This document shows positions 11,323 through 22,747 of a stretch of 64,000 nt of DNA, in pieces. The stretch is from positions 290,106,501 to 290,170,500 of the forward strand of contig NC_092341.1 in assembly GCF_046630445.1 (NCBI RefSeq), in the 5' to 3' direction. This DNA comes from Rutidosis leptorrhynchoides. Its lineage: Eukaryota > Streptophyta > Magnoliopsida > Asterales > Asteraceae. The translations under genes and the position numbers were made by a program. The number at the start of each line of letters is the position of its first letter. Position 1 is the first letter of the stretch. The notes beneath the pieces were generated by a model. That model saw only the letters and a program-made list of their open reading frames with translations, was not told where the DNA came from and made no database searches.

Positions 11323-13667
11323 CCCGACAAATCGTCAATTGACGGCGTCGACTACTTAGGTCCCGTTGCGTGGTCATAGGTCTTTAACGTGACGTTTGAC
11401 CAAAGATATGTCGCATTCCTTTCAAAAATAAAGATTGTTTCAAAGTTTACAAGAATTGTTCATCCAAAAGTTACGTTACAAAGTTATAGTTACATGTGAA
11501 ACCTATGCGACACAGTTTTAAAGAAAGTCAAAAGACGCTCCATGAAATGCATGTATACTCGACATCCAATGCAAGTATCAAATAATGAGCGGAAGCATGT
11601 TTCACATAGCGTTCAAAGACCTGAGAAAAACATAGAAATCTGTCAACGAAAACGTTGGTGAAATCATAGGTTTAAGTAAGTAAGTACAAGTGAACCACAA
11701 GATTTGCATCAATGAAATAATAGTAATACATCCCAAAAGTTTGTTTCACGAGCACCCAATTATCAATGCTTAACATTCCTTCCATAGAACCCCATCACTT
11801 AGTGCTAGAACATACACTGTTTCTCGAAAATATATTTCATTCGTAAACGGTAGCGAACCGTTTGAATGAGGGTTTGTCAAACCCATATGGATCCATACAA
11901 CATAAGTTCTCGCTTACACCCGGCAAGTGTAACTAATGATAATCGAATTGAGGATTTTGTTCTAAACTCGTATGTAGAATGTTTGTTTTCCTGTACTTGT
12001 GTTCACTTAGTAAAGAAATGTTTATGTTTTCTCATCCCAAATGTAAGTTCAAAAAGAGTAAAAGTGGGACTATGATCTCACCTTGAGTGCACGAGTAGTA
12101 AAGTACTTCAACAAGTAAACGTGTGCAAAGAACAATGCTAGTCTTGACCTAAACAATAGGTTGTATCAATAACGGTAAACACGATAGGTCAAAGATGTTC
12201 AATTAGTCCTATGGCTCGTTACGACTCGATTATGTAGCATGTGAATCAAATTGTCACGTTTCATGCAAGATACAAGTATAAAAGCATGTTAGAACGATTG
12301 CACAACCATTTGGTTAAGTTTGATTAAAAGTCAACTTGGTCGGGTCAAAGTCAACGAAAAAGTCAACATGTTCGGGTCGGGTCCCGAACTATTTTTCTGA
12401 GGTTTTTAATCATATATGAGCATGTTAGAACAAGTTTCATGTGAATCGGAGGTCCGTAGTATGCCAAACATTTTTCGTATTTTGGACATGGAGGTCAGAG
12501 CCTGGACACGGCTTATGCCGCGCCGCGGCCCACAATTGTCGTGCCGCGACAATACACGGGAGCTGGTACCTGGCCAGTTTCAAATGTTCAAGTCTTGATC
12601 CAAAATTCGTTTTAGCACAAAATGCAAACCGTAAACATTTAGAACTCGCACCTTATATCGTTGGAAAGCTCTTTTGACAAAGAACATAACTAAACATGTT
12701 TCATCAAACAAAAACATCATTTCCAATGACCGATTTCTCATCATGTGATCATTTAAAGTCCATTTTCAAGTTTCAAGTTCACAAAATGCATTTTAAGTTT
12801 CAGGAATCCAATTCACACATATGATATGCCGTTTTGAAGGTAATGAAACATGCATTACAACTAAACACTAACAATTAACATTTCATGGTATTCAAGCATC
12901 AAAAAGTTCATCTCAAGAACGATCAAACCCTAATCAAGAATCACAAAATCATTAATCATGTTTTTAAAGTTTTACAAATCAACCTACACATCAAAATGAA
13001 GCTAGTGATACTAGTAACACAATTAAAACATGAACTTTAACGATTTAACAACATTTAATCTTCCAAAATCAAAGATTAAGCAAACCCATTTTCAAGTGTT
13101 CAAACTAGTTACTCAAAACAACAAATCGAACAAACAAAACATATATTCATGTTATACACGAGCCATAGACACTAATTAACACTTTTATAATTCAAAAACA
13201 TCAAGAACACAAAATCTAGTAATTTTAGAAAGTTACCCAAATGAGATGAAATTGGTATCAAGTCGAAGAGGATGAATAGAGGATTCCAAATATGTAATTT
13301 GTTTTGATGTTAGCCTCCAAATCCGAAATTAGATGATGAATCTTGGTTGAGTTCTTGAGAGGAAAATGGAAGTATGAAAAGTGAGAAAGAGAGAAAATGA
13401 GAGGAGGAGGTGAAGGTTTGACTAATTGACCTAGTCAAATCTTTGGCCTCTTTGCAAGTTTAGTCCCTCTAGTTCGGGTGCGGGTGCGTGAATTAACCAA
13501 ACGAATTATTTTGAATTACACGAGAGTACGAGAGATGTTAAAATCCAATAACGAAAATATTTTAAGAAGGTTAGCTAATGGAGGCTATGAATCGAGATAC
13601 TGAGGATAATATTACAATAAAAAGACGGGCGTTAAAATAATTTAACGGAAAAATGCGGGATGTTACA
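11314..13667 (-). repeat. G1 LTR (5' LTR in element sense)
   Basis: A 2354-bp partner of 1846-4200, differing at about a dozen positions. It ends with CA at 13667, directly followed by the target duplication TTATT at 13668-13672. Confidence 0.95.
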
Positions 13668-14666
13668 TTATTAATATAAAAAAGAATATAACTAATAAAA
13701 TTTATATATATTTGTTCGATTACAACTATGTATATTAATATATATACAAATGATATAGGTTCGTGAATCCGAGGCCAACCATGCATCGTTCAGTTGTTCA
13801 ATGTCGTCATATGTATTTTTACTACAAAATACAGTATCGTGAGCTTCATTTGCCTTTTTACCCTTTATATTTTTGGGCTGAGAATACATGCGCAATTTTT
13901 ATAAATGTTTTACGAAATAGACACAAGTAATCGAAACTACATTATATGATTGAATGATCGAAGCCGAATATGCCACTTTTTACTTGGTAACCTAAGAATT
14001 AGTAAACCGATCTACTAATTGACGCGAATCCTAAAGATAGATCTATGGGCCCGACGAACCCCATCCAAAGTACCAGATGCTTTAGTACTTCGAATTTGTT
14101 TTTATCATGTCCGAAGGATTTCCCGGAATGATAGGGGATATTCTTATATGCATCTTGTTAATGTCGGTTACCAAGTGTTCAATCCATATGAATGATATTT
14201 TTGTCTCTATGCATGGGACGTATATTTATGAGAACTGAAAATGAAAATCTTGTGGTCTATTAAAATGATGGAAATGATTATTTATGTTAAACTAATGAAC
14301 TCACCAACCTTTTGGTTGACACTTTAAAGCATGTTTATTCTCAGGTATGAAAGAAGTCTTCCGCTGTGCAATTGCTCATTTTAAAGATATTACTTGGAGT
14401 CATTCATGACATATTTCAAAAGACGTTGCATTCGAGTTGTTAAGTTCATCAAGATTATTATTAAGTCAATTATAGTTAGATATATTATAAAATGGTATGC
14501 ATGCCGTCCACTTTCGATGTAATGAAAGATTGTCTTTTCAAAAACGAATGCAATGTTTGTAAAATGTATCATATAGAGGTCAAGTACCTCACGATGTAAT
14601 CAACTATTGTGAATCATTTATAATCGATATGGACTTCGTCCGGATGGATTAGGATGGGTCTCTACA
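13668..14666 (+). mobile_element. LARD A left LTR, second part
   Basis: Continues the LTR that stops at 1845 and aligns with 21674-22672. It ends ...gggtctctaca at 14666. The first 5 bp are the right copy of the G1 target duplication. Confidence 0.93.
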
Positions 14667-17600
14667 GTTGGTATCAGAGCGGTGGTCTTAGCGAACCAGG
14701 TCTTGCATTAGTGTGACTAACTGATAGTTGTTAGGATGCATTAGTGAGTCTGGACTTCGACCGTGTCTGCATGTCAAAAGTTTTGTTTATCATTTCTAGT
14801 CGGAACTCAACTGTTTATCATCCTTAGAAAATTATCTGTTTATCATTCCTAGTCTAGACACATCTTACTGCATTGATTGCATGAATAGTGTATAGATAAA
14901 TCCATATCTTAGCGTATCTGTTACTGTAGACTTTATCTGACACGTTTCCTTAATTTTCTCCGTAATCTACGGGATCTTCTGTACTATATTAGATATTCTA
15001 TATAATTAGAATATTATCCGATAACCGAAAATCATTTCATATCAAAACCCTTTAACTGATAGTGAAAGATGGATCCTACACCTAGCTTGGATTCCATTAG
15101 TTCCGGAAGCGATTTCGAGATGTATATTGAAGCAGACTCCGAAGTCAATGAACCAGAAGTGCCTCAACCATTTAGTTATTTTTCTTTCTGGAGGAGATGG
15201 GGGTGGGTCCGAGACTTACTCACTCGATGGAAAAATGAAGAAGGCGAGCCCTACCGCGAATCAAACTTACCTCCTAAAATCGGAGAAAACGATGTACTCA
15301 CCGGTGAACCTATGCACAACACTGTATTCACCCTTCTTGCTAAAGTTTTCCACCTCGAAGGTCGCATTACTGCAATCTCAGAAAATATTCAACCTCTACT
15401 TCCGAATACCAATCGAAGGGGAATATTAGAAGAAGTTAGGGAACTTCGAATTGATAATCAAGATCTATCGAATCAGATGAGTGGATGGATAGAAATGATA
15501 GAGGGTAGGATAGAAAACCTGACAAGAATGGTGCGTGATCTACAAGCTATACTTACTACACCAACATCATCACCAACCTCAGCACCAACAACACTTGTAG
15601 CACCGACAGCAACAATACCACCATCAGCAGCACCAGCAGCATAACCAGTACCAACAACAACATCATCACACGTCTCAACCTCGCAATCTATACCTCAAGC
15701 ATAATCATCGCTCTACGAATCGTTCTACATAAACTATCTTCGTCCTTCATGGCGATTATGTAATCTCTAATGTTTTAGAGATTATGTACTCTAGTTCTAA
15801 CCGTAAATCTGATGAGTTTAATATCACATTGACTCATCAAATTCATGATTACGTCTGAAGAAAATATATATGTATATATGTTTTCATAAAGATTGTAATT
15901 AAAAGTTTTAATGTACAAACTGTTAATGGTGAAAATATTTTAACGGGTAGGTAAAACCCGAGGAATATTTAGATTCCACATTAATAAGTTGCACTGTACG
16001 TTCTTCGAATCTGATTCGACAGTCGTTTACTATCCTACTTACATCAACAGATATACGAATCCGTTCACCACAGAATAACCATTTTCATTCAAATTTCATA
16101 TTTGGATTTTGACCTATCAGAATCCAGCAAGTGGCATAATGAAGAAAACAGTTGACAAAATAAAATTTGTTAGAAACAAACAAATTAACTATGAGAAATT
16201 TTGTTAAGAAACTACGCTAACAAAATCCTAGCTAACTGTTCCTAGCTAACTGTTAATTCCATATTACATTTTATTTATCGCAATTTAATTATCGCAATTT
16301 ATTTCTCGCAATTTTATTTATCGTCATTTAATTTCTGCACTTTAAATATCGGAACACGTATACAAGGTTTTGACATATCATATCGATGCATATATATATA
16401 TATATATATATATTATTTGGAATAACCATAGACACTCTATATGATGTAATGATCGAGTTCTCTATACATGGTTGAGGTTGATTCTCAAATAATATATATA
16501 CTTTGAGTTGTGATCGAGTCTGAGACATGTACACGGGTCACGATACATATTAATTAATTCGAATATTATATATTAAACTATATATGAATTATTGGACTGT
16601 TAACTGTGGACTATCGACTGTGAACTGGCAATATTGGACAATTAAAATGAATTAAAATATTGATTATAACATATGAAACTAAACAATTCTTCAAGTTTGC
16701 CACTTGATTTCATCTTAAACCTCATTTGTATCTTGACAATTACAATCTGCGATTCAAACCTTTCATGATTCTTGAAAACACCTCAATCGAGAGGATGAAT
16801 CAACCGCACTTCATCTACGGAAGGAAAGATTTATGCATACAGTTATGCACCTAAAAACACTCGAAACCTGAGTAAAAGTTTAACACGTGTCTGTGCTAGC
16901 TCCTTTGGCATTGTTATTACCGAAAATAACATTGTAACTCTTTTCAAATTAGCCAAATTTGTCACAGCTCCATCAAGTCAACTTCGACTTTTCAATCGGA
17001 CTGACTTTACTATAACCTTGATATATATGCGTGCTCTTTTATTGTTACCGGGGAACCTTTTATATTCCATCATATTACCAGCAGACGTACCAGCAACCTC
17101 GTTGCTCCTTGGCTTAAATCTCTCCTACAAATCACTATATTTATCTATTGAAGTCTCATCATGTACTCATCCGCATCTTGTAACAAGAATTGCCATACCA
17201 ATTACCGGGAATCAGTAAATCTGTATTGTGAGTCTCGCAACGTTTCTACATCAAAAGTTATATGTACACATATAACATTTACCTCTTAGAATTATGATCT
17301 TCCATTCTGAAATTCTGAAAAGCACCTAGTCTGCGAATCAATACTCTAAATGTTGAAAAGGCTGAATGAAGCAGCAGAAACTATAAGACAACCGTAACAG
17401 TCAAAAGTTTGAAATTGGAAAACGGATTGAGCAAAGTATGAAGGAGGCTATGGACAAATCATAAGGACTAAACCTGCCTTCAAAGAATCCAAATGATTCA
17501 GTAACTGCTGACGTCATTAACGAATACCTTGCTTCTGACTCCAAATTCTTGCGGACAGATTTTCTTCACCATCCTTCGATATTAGAAATTCTAAGATATA

Positions 17601-18825
17601 ATCGTATCTTTCATTATAAATATCCTCCATATTTTTGAAGATAATTTCATAACTATTCTTATCTGAAATCATTAATCTCTTCATGACATCAGTGTTACAT
17701 CATATAGAAACTATGAGTTTCTATATTCTGTAAACTTTCGAGTTTAAAATATGAATGTTATTAAAGTAATGTTGGAAACTGATGCATGAATTAGTATAAT
17801 ATAATGACACTTGATCAACGTGATTATATTACAGTAAGTCATGCTGAGTTTCTAATGGGACATGATGATTCACAGATCATAACGTCATCATGTGCCATGT
17901 TACATAACTCTTTCATTCTATTTAACTTCTGAACATATCAAGAAAATATATTCTTGATGGTTCTATCTTCCGTGATTTTGATAAATTTGAAAATTAAATC
18001 GTGCTATTACGTTCTTTCTTGTTTAGAACATTAAGTTCATTCGAAACTCCATACTTACGAATTCTGAACCATTACTCGCGTTATTAGAGGCCGAGAAGAG
18101 AATAAAAAGGCAAAGAGCTCCAAAATATACGAGAAAATATAAAGCCCAATAACAACACAGAGGTTACAAACCGTGAATATTAATACGAATAGCAATATAA
18201 AGACACGATAGGATTAAGAATAGTATCACCCCAAGGTACTAGTAGAAGTAAACAGATTTTTCTGGTGGAAGATTGAAAAGAAGGATGACAGAAATGATAA
18301 TTAGAAAAATATCAAGGATTAGAACGGAATTAAGCATTTTCACAATCTTTTGGATGTATGAACTAAGAAAGGAAGTATAGGAATTGTGAGAATAATAGAA
18401 CAGAAGAGCTTAATTTATAATGGGAATATCAGACAAAGTAATCTAGGAGGATCACCGTATTTAATTATGGAGATCTTAATTTCCTTATTCACCGAAGAAT
18501 CAAATCTTTTAGATTTTGAATATTTTCTTTAAATCCCTGGAATTCCGGAATTCAACCAAGACAACGTCAAAAGTTAAGACGCACCTTATTTTCTAAATTC
18601 AACCCTGTTTACGTCAAAAGCTAAGGAAAATCTTATTTTTCTTCAATTCACTCTTTTGCGATAGCTTCATTCGTAACCTTAGAATAATCGAATTATTTTA
18701 TCATTATTATTCAATGATGATAAACCTCTAATTATCAACTCATATTGGTCATGAAAACATTTTTATTGTTAGCCATGACCACCTCATTCAAATTTCGGGA
18801 CGAAATTTCTTTAACGGGTAGGTAC
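14667..18825 (+). mobile_element. LARD A internal region (non-autonomous)
   Basis: 4.16 kb between the two LTRs. It starts with the primer site TGGTATCAGAGC (14669-14680) and ends with gggacgaaatttctttaacg near 18798-18817, a polypurine-type region just before the right LTR. The only sizeable ORF is 15069-15644. I see no protease, reverse transcriptase, RNase H or integrase motifs on either strand. This fits a large retrotransposon derivative (LARD) that depends on a helper. It is homologous, but diverged, to the LARD B interior (42740-46627). Confidence 0.88.
15069..15644 (+). CDS. Orphan gag-position ORF of LARD A (191 codons)
   Basis: An open frame starting about 390 bp after the primer site, where gag normally begins. 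I do not recognise the product. The N-terminal third is acidic (MDPTPSLDSISSGSDFEM). A central part contains LTGEPMHNTVFTLLAKVF, followed by a heptad-like, probably coiled-coil stretch (about residues 105-160). The tail is rich in Thr, Ala, Ser and Pro. There is no zinc knuckle and no capsid signature that I can see. LARD B has a related LTGEP stretch near 43180, in a broken context. It may be a Gag N-terminal relic or a packaging protein. It belongs to a transposable element, not to the host. Confidence 0.6.
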   Translation: MDPTPSLDSISSGSDFEMYIEADSEVNEPEVPQPFSYFSFWRRWGWVRDLLTRWKNEEGEPYRESNLPPKIGENDVLTGEPMHNTVFTLLAKVFHLEGRITAISENIQPLLPNTNRRGILEEVRELRIDNQDLSNQMSGWIEMIEGRIENLTRMVRDLQAILTTPTSSPTSAPTTLVAPTATIPPSAAPAA

Positions 18826-19054
18826 TGTGATGACCCGGGAATTTTCGATTAAATTTAACTTAATCTTTATATGAATTCGATATGATAAGCAAAGTCTGTA
18901 ATATTGAGTCTCGAAAACTTTGAAACTGTGTTCATATATTCAATTGACCTTTTGACTAGTTTCGACGATTCACGAACCTATAATTGTAAACGGAAATGTA
19001 AATATAAATAAATAACTATATTAAATATATTAACGAACAATTGTGTGTAAATAA

Positions 19055-19060
<6 letters not shown>

Positions 19061-19127
<67 letters not shown>
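19061..19127. repeat. (AT)n microsatellite
   Basis: About 67 bp of uninterrupted AT in LTR A. A second tract of 64 bp is at 19242-19305. The Tyr-Ile-run ORFs on the minus strand are translations of these tracts. Confidence 0.97.
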
Positions 19128-19130
<3 letters not shown>

Positions 19131-19240
19131 GTAAATATATATATATATGATAAATGGGGAATAATAAAGTATAATTTAAACATAAGAAATAAATACATAA
19201 AATTAGATACAAAATAATTAAGTTATAATTTAAAATGAAG

Positions 19241-19306
<66 letters not shown>

Positions 19307-20872
19307 GAATTCTGTAAATAATTATCACAATATGTATATTGGAATATATATATAAAAGATATGAATATTATAAGTATTTTATATATATTATATAATTATT
19401 AAATATTACATAATTAGTAATATATAATATTAATGTATTAAATTACAAATTTAACTATAGTTGTTATATTAATGTCATTACATTCATTATTATTATTAAG
19501 GTTAATATTAAATTTATACTTGTACCATTATAAGTAGTATTATTAATAACATTATTAATAATGTTATTACTATCATTTTATTATTATTATTATCATTATT
19601 GTTATTAATAATAATATTATTTATCACTTATTATTACTAGTTTGTTTATTAATAAAGATATTATTAACAATATTAACATTAGTATTATTAATAATATTAA
19701 CATAATTATATATTTGTGATATATCAAAATTAAAGAAATTATATGTATATATATTTATATATAAACAAGATATATAAATATAGATATATTTAAATACATA
19801 AACTCATACAAAATACAGAATTATATATGTAAAAACATATACAAAATTTAGATATATATATATAAAAATTCGGTTAGTTATATAAATAGATAAATACGTA
19901 ATTTAGATCATAAGATCCAAAAATTAGTCACCTATCCCAATCAAATACTGTAACTGATTTTTGTTTACATCTCTAAAGTTAATTACGTCCATTCAATCGT
20001 ACAAAATCATTGAAATTTATAACCAGGTTATATTTTTTTTACCGAATGAATTATTACGATATCAATCAATTGGGCTGTATATGAAACGAATTATTCAATG
20101 AATTGAGCAACACATTCATTCTTTTCATCCACACTATCATTTATCAAACTTAATTACCTCAAATTGAGCAAAGTAACCAGAAAAAGAAACGAAGAAGAAG
20201 GTACTGCCCTGTTCGATTGTAATTTCTTCAATCCTTCAAATTCTTAACAATTTTAAAAATGTATTAATGCAGTTATGTTGGAAATCTTTTACTTAAACTA
20301 ACTGTAAAATCTCAAGAATCAATTTTATCTATCGAATTCTAATTTTCGAAGTCAAATTAATTCATAGAAAGTCAACATGTTCTTCAAGCAAATTCGAGTT
20401 CCCTTTTACGTTTTAATTCAAATTGTTGATCCAGGTAGTTTCTAACAAAGATTTGAGAACGTTTTCATGTTATAATTTTAGTCTAAAACGGTTTCAAAAT
20501 TGAAATTGACATTTGAGTTCAAAAATGTTCTTCGGGGTTCTGTACAGGACCATTTTCGTTTTTACTTTTGCTTTAACTAGCTCAAACAAATTTAAATGGC
20601 TGTTTTATTTATTGTATAAATCATAATAAATGAGTAATTTGAGGATTGAGGATTCCTGGGTTGATTTGATTCTGTTACGAAGAAGAAGAGAAATAGGAAG
20701 ATAATTTGATACGGGTTTAATATAATTAGGATGTAACTTAAACCAGAAAAATGATTACAGCTCAATGGTTGGGTGTTGATTCGGGTTGGCGAGGGATTCG
20801 GGTTCGAGCCTTGCGTGTGACAGTTTCCCATTTCTTTTTAGGTAGTTTATCTTTTACTTTTATTTTTATTAA

Positions 20873-20966
<94 letters not shown>

Positions 20967-21673
20967 GTTGTTATTGTTATTGTTATTATTATTGTTATTA
21001 TTACTAGTGTCATAGTTATTAGTATTATTATCATAACTATCACTAGTAGTAAAATTATCATTTTAGTTATTATTATTATCAGTAGTATTATTATTATTAA
21101 CAACAGTATTATCAGTAGTAATAAGATTGTTATAATTATTATTATCTTTACAAATACAAGTATTAGGATAAAATTTATCATTTATTATTATAATGATAAC
21201 AACTAATATTATTAGCATTATTATGAAAATGATAAAATTATTGTTTTTCATTAATATTAGTATTATTAAAATAAGTATTATAATAAAATTTACATGTATT
21301 ATGATTATATCTACAAGTATGAAAATTATAATTATTATCACTAGAAAATATTAAAATCAAAACTATCTTTTTTAACAAATAAATATCTTGTACATAAAAA
21401 CACACTTATCATATACACTATAATTATACGGAGATTCCACAAAACTATATGAAAAACATATTAACATTATATAAATACTACATTTAACAAATTAGGTATT
21501 TTAATATAATACTAAATATATATAGATACTAATATAACTATAATAATTATTTAAATTACGTATACAAAATAAACATATATAACACATAATTTAAGATATA
21601 ATATAAATATATGTTTACATGAAATTTAGTATGAATTTTATATAACTACACTTACATAAATAACATATATATG

Positions 21674-21678
21674 TTATT
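21674..21678. other. Empty target site of G1
   Basis: atgTTATTaatata in the right LTR matches the sequence flanking G1 in the left LTR (atgTTATT|G1|TTATTaatata). This proves the insertion boundaries and the 5-bp duplication by internal comparison. Confidence 0.95.
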
Positions 21679-22747
21679 AATATAAAAAAGGATATAAATA
21701 ATAAAATTTATATATATTTGTTCGATTACAACTATGTATATTAATATATATACAAATGATATAGGTTCGTGAATCCGAGGCCAACCATGCATCGTTCAGT
21801 TGTTCAATGTTGTCATATGTATTTTTACTACAAAATACAGTATCGTGAGTTTCATTTGCCTTTTTACCCTTTATATTTTTGGGCTGAGAATACATGCGCA
21901 ATTTTTATAAATGTTTTACGATATAGACACAAGTAATCGAAACTACATTATATGGTTGAATGATCGAAGCCGAATATGCCCCTTTTTGCTTGGTAACCTA
22001 AGAATTAGTAAACCGATCTACTAATTGACGCGAATCCTAAAGATAGATCTATGGGCCCGACGAACCCCATCCAAAGTACCGAATGCTTTAGTACTTCGAA
22101 TTTGTTTTTATCATGTCCGAAGGATTTCCCGGAATGATAGGGGATATTCTTATATGCATCTTGTTAATGTCGGTTACCAGGTGTTCAATCCATATGAATG
22201 ATATTTTTGTCTCTATGCATGGGACGTATATTTATGAGAACTGAAAATGAAAATCTTGTGGTCTATTAAAATGATGGAAATGATTATTTATGTTAAACTA
22301 ATGAACTCACCAACTTTTTGGTTGACACTTTAAAGCATGTTTATTCTCAGGTATGAAAGAAGTCTTCTGCTGTGCAATTGCTCATTTTAAAGATATTACT
22401 TGGAGTCATTCATGACATATTTCAAAAGATGTTGCATTCGAGTCGTTGAGTTCATCAAGATTATTATTAAGTCAATTATAGTTAGATATATTATAAAATG
22501 GTATGCATGCCGTCCACTTTCGACGTAATGAAAGATTATCTTTTCAAAAACGAATGCAATGTTTGTAAAATGTATCATATAGAGGTCAAGTACCTCGCGA
22601 TGTAATCAACTGTTGTGAATAGTTTATAATCGATATGGACTTCGTCCGGATGAATTAGGACGGGTCTCTACAGGTTTTTCCATAAGTCAGGAGCTTGCAA
22701 CGGATTTTATCCTGAACTCGCTGACTAGTGCATATGAAGAATTCATT

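Larger units (their letters stand above)
1846..13667 (-). mobile_element. G1: Ty3-gypsy (chromovirus-like) LTR retrotransposon, broken inside
   Basis: An 11.8-kb element in minus orientation with LTRs at 1846-4200 and 11314-13667, both TG...CA. The flanking duplication TTATT is at 1841-1845 and 13668-13672. The primer site TGGTATCAGAGC (initiator-Met tRNA type) is adjacent to the right LTR, which is therefore the 5' LTR. The gag ORF has zinc knuckles, and pol survives only as a shortened, many-times broken remnant. The LTRs differ at about a dozen sites (about 0.5 %), so insertion was recent: roughly 0.2 My at the commonly used plant rate of 1.3e-8 per site per year. Its empty target is preserved at 21674-21678. 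A solo LTR (7753-10514) sits in its gag region. Confidence 0.95.
18826..22672 (+). mobile_element. LARD A right LTR (complete, 3847 bp)
   Basis: Begins TGTGATGACCCGGG after the polypurine region and ends gggtctctaca. It includes two long (AT)n tracts (19061-19127 and 19242-19305) and a (TTA)n tract (about 20868-20966). The base after its end starts the interrupted copia gag region; the expected right target duplication would be ggttt (22673-22677), but its partner lies outside the window. It holds the uninterrupted G1 target at 21674-21678. Confidence 0.93.

Noticed and set aside
11006-11377. 123-codon minus-strand ORF
   Set aside because: It runs from the LTR across the primer site and the duplicated leader. 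The related stretch at 50391-50648 keeps the frame only in part, so it is treated as noncoding leader.
19016-19212. Tyr-Ile repeat frames
   Set aside because: Translation of an (AT)n tract in the right LTR of LARD A.
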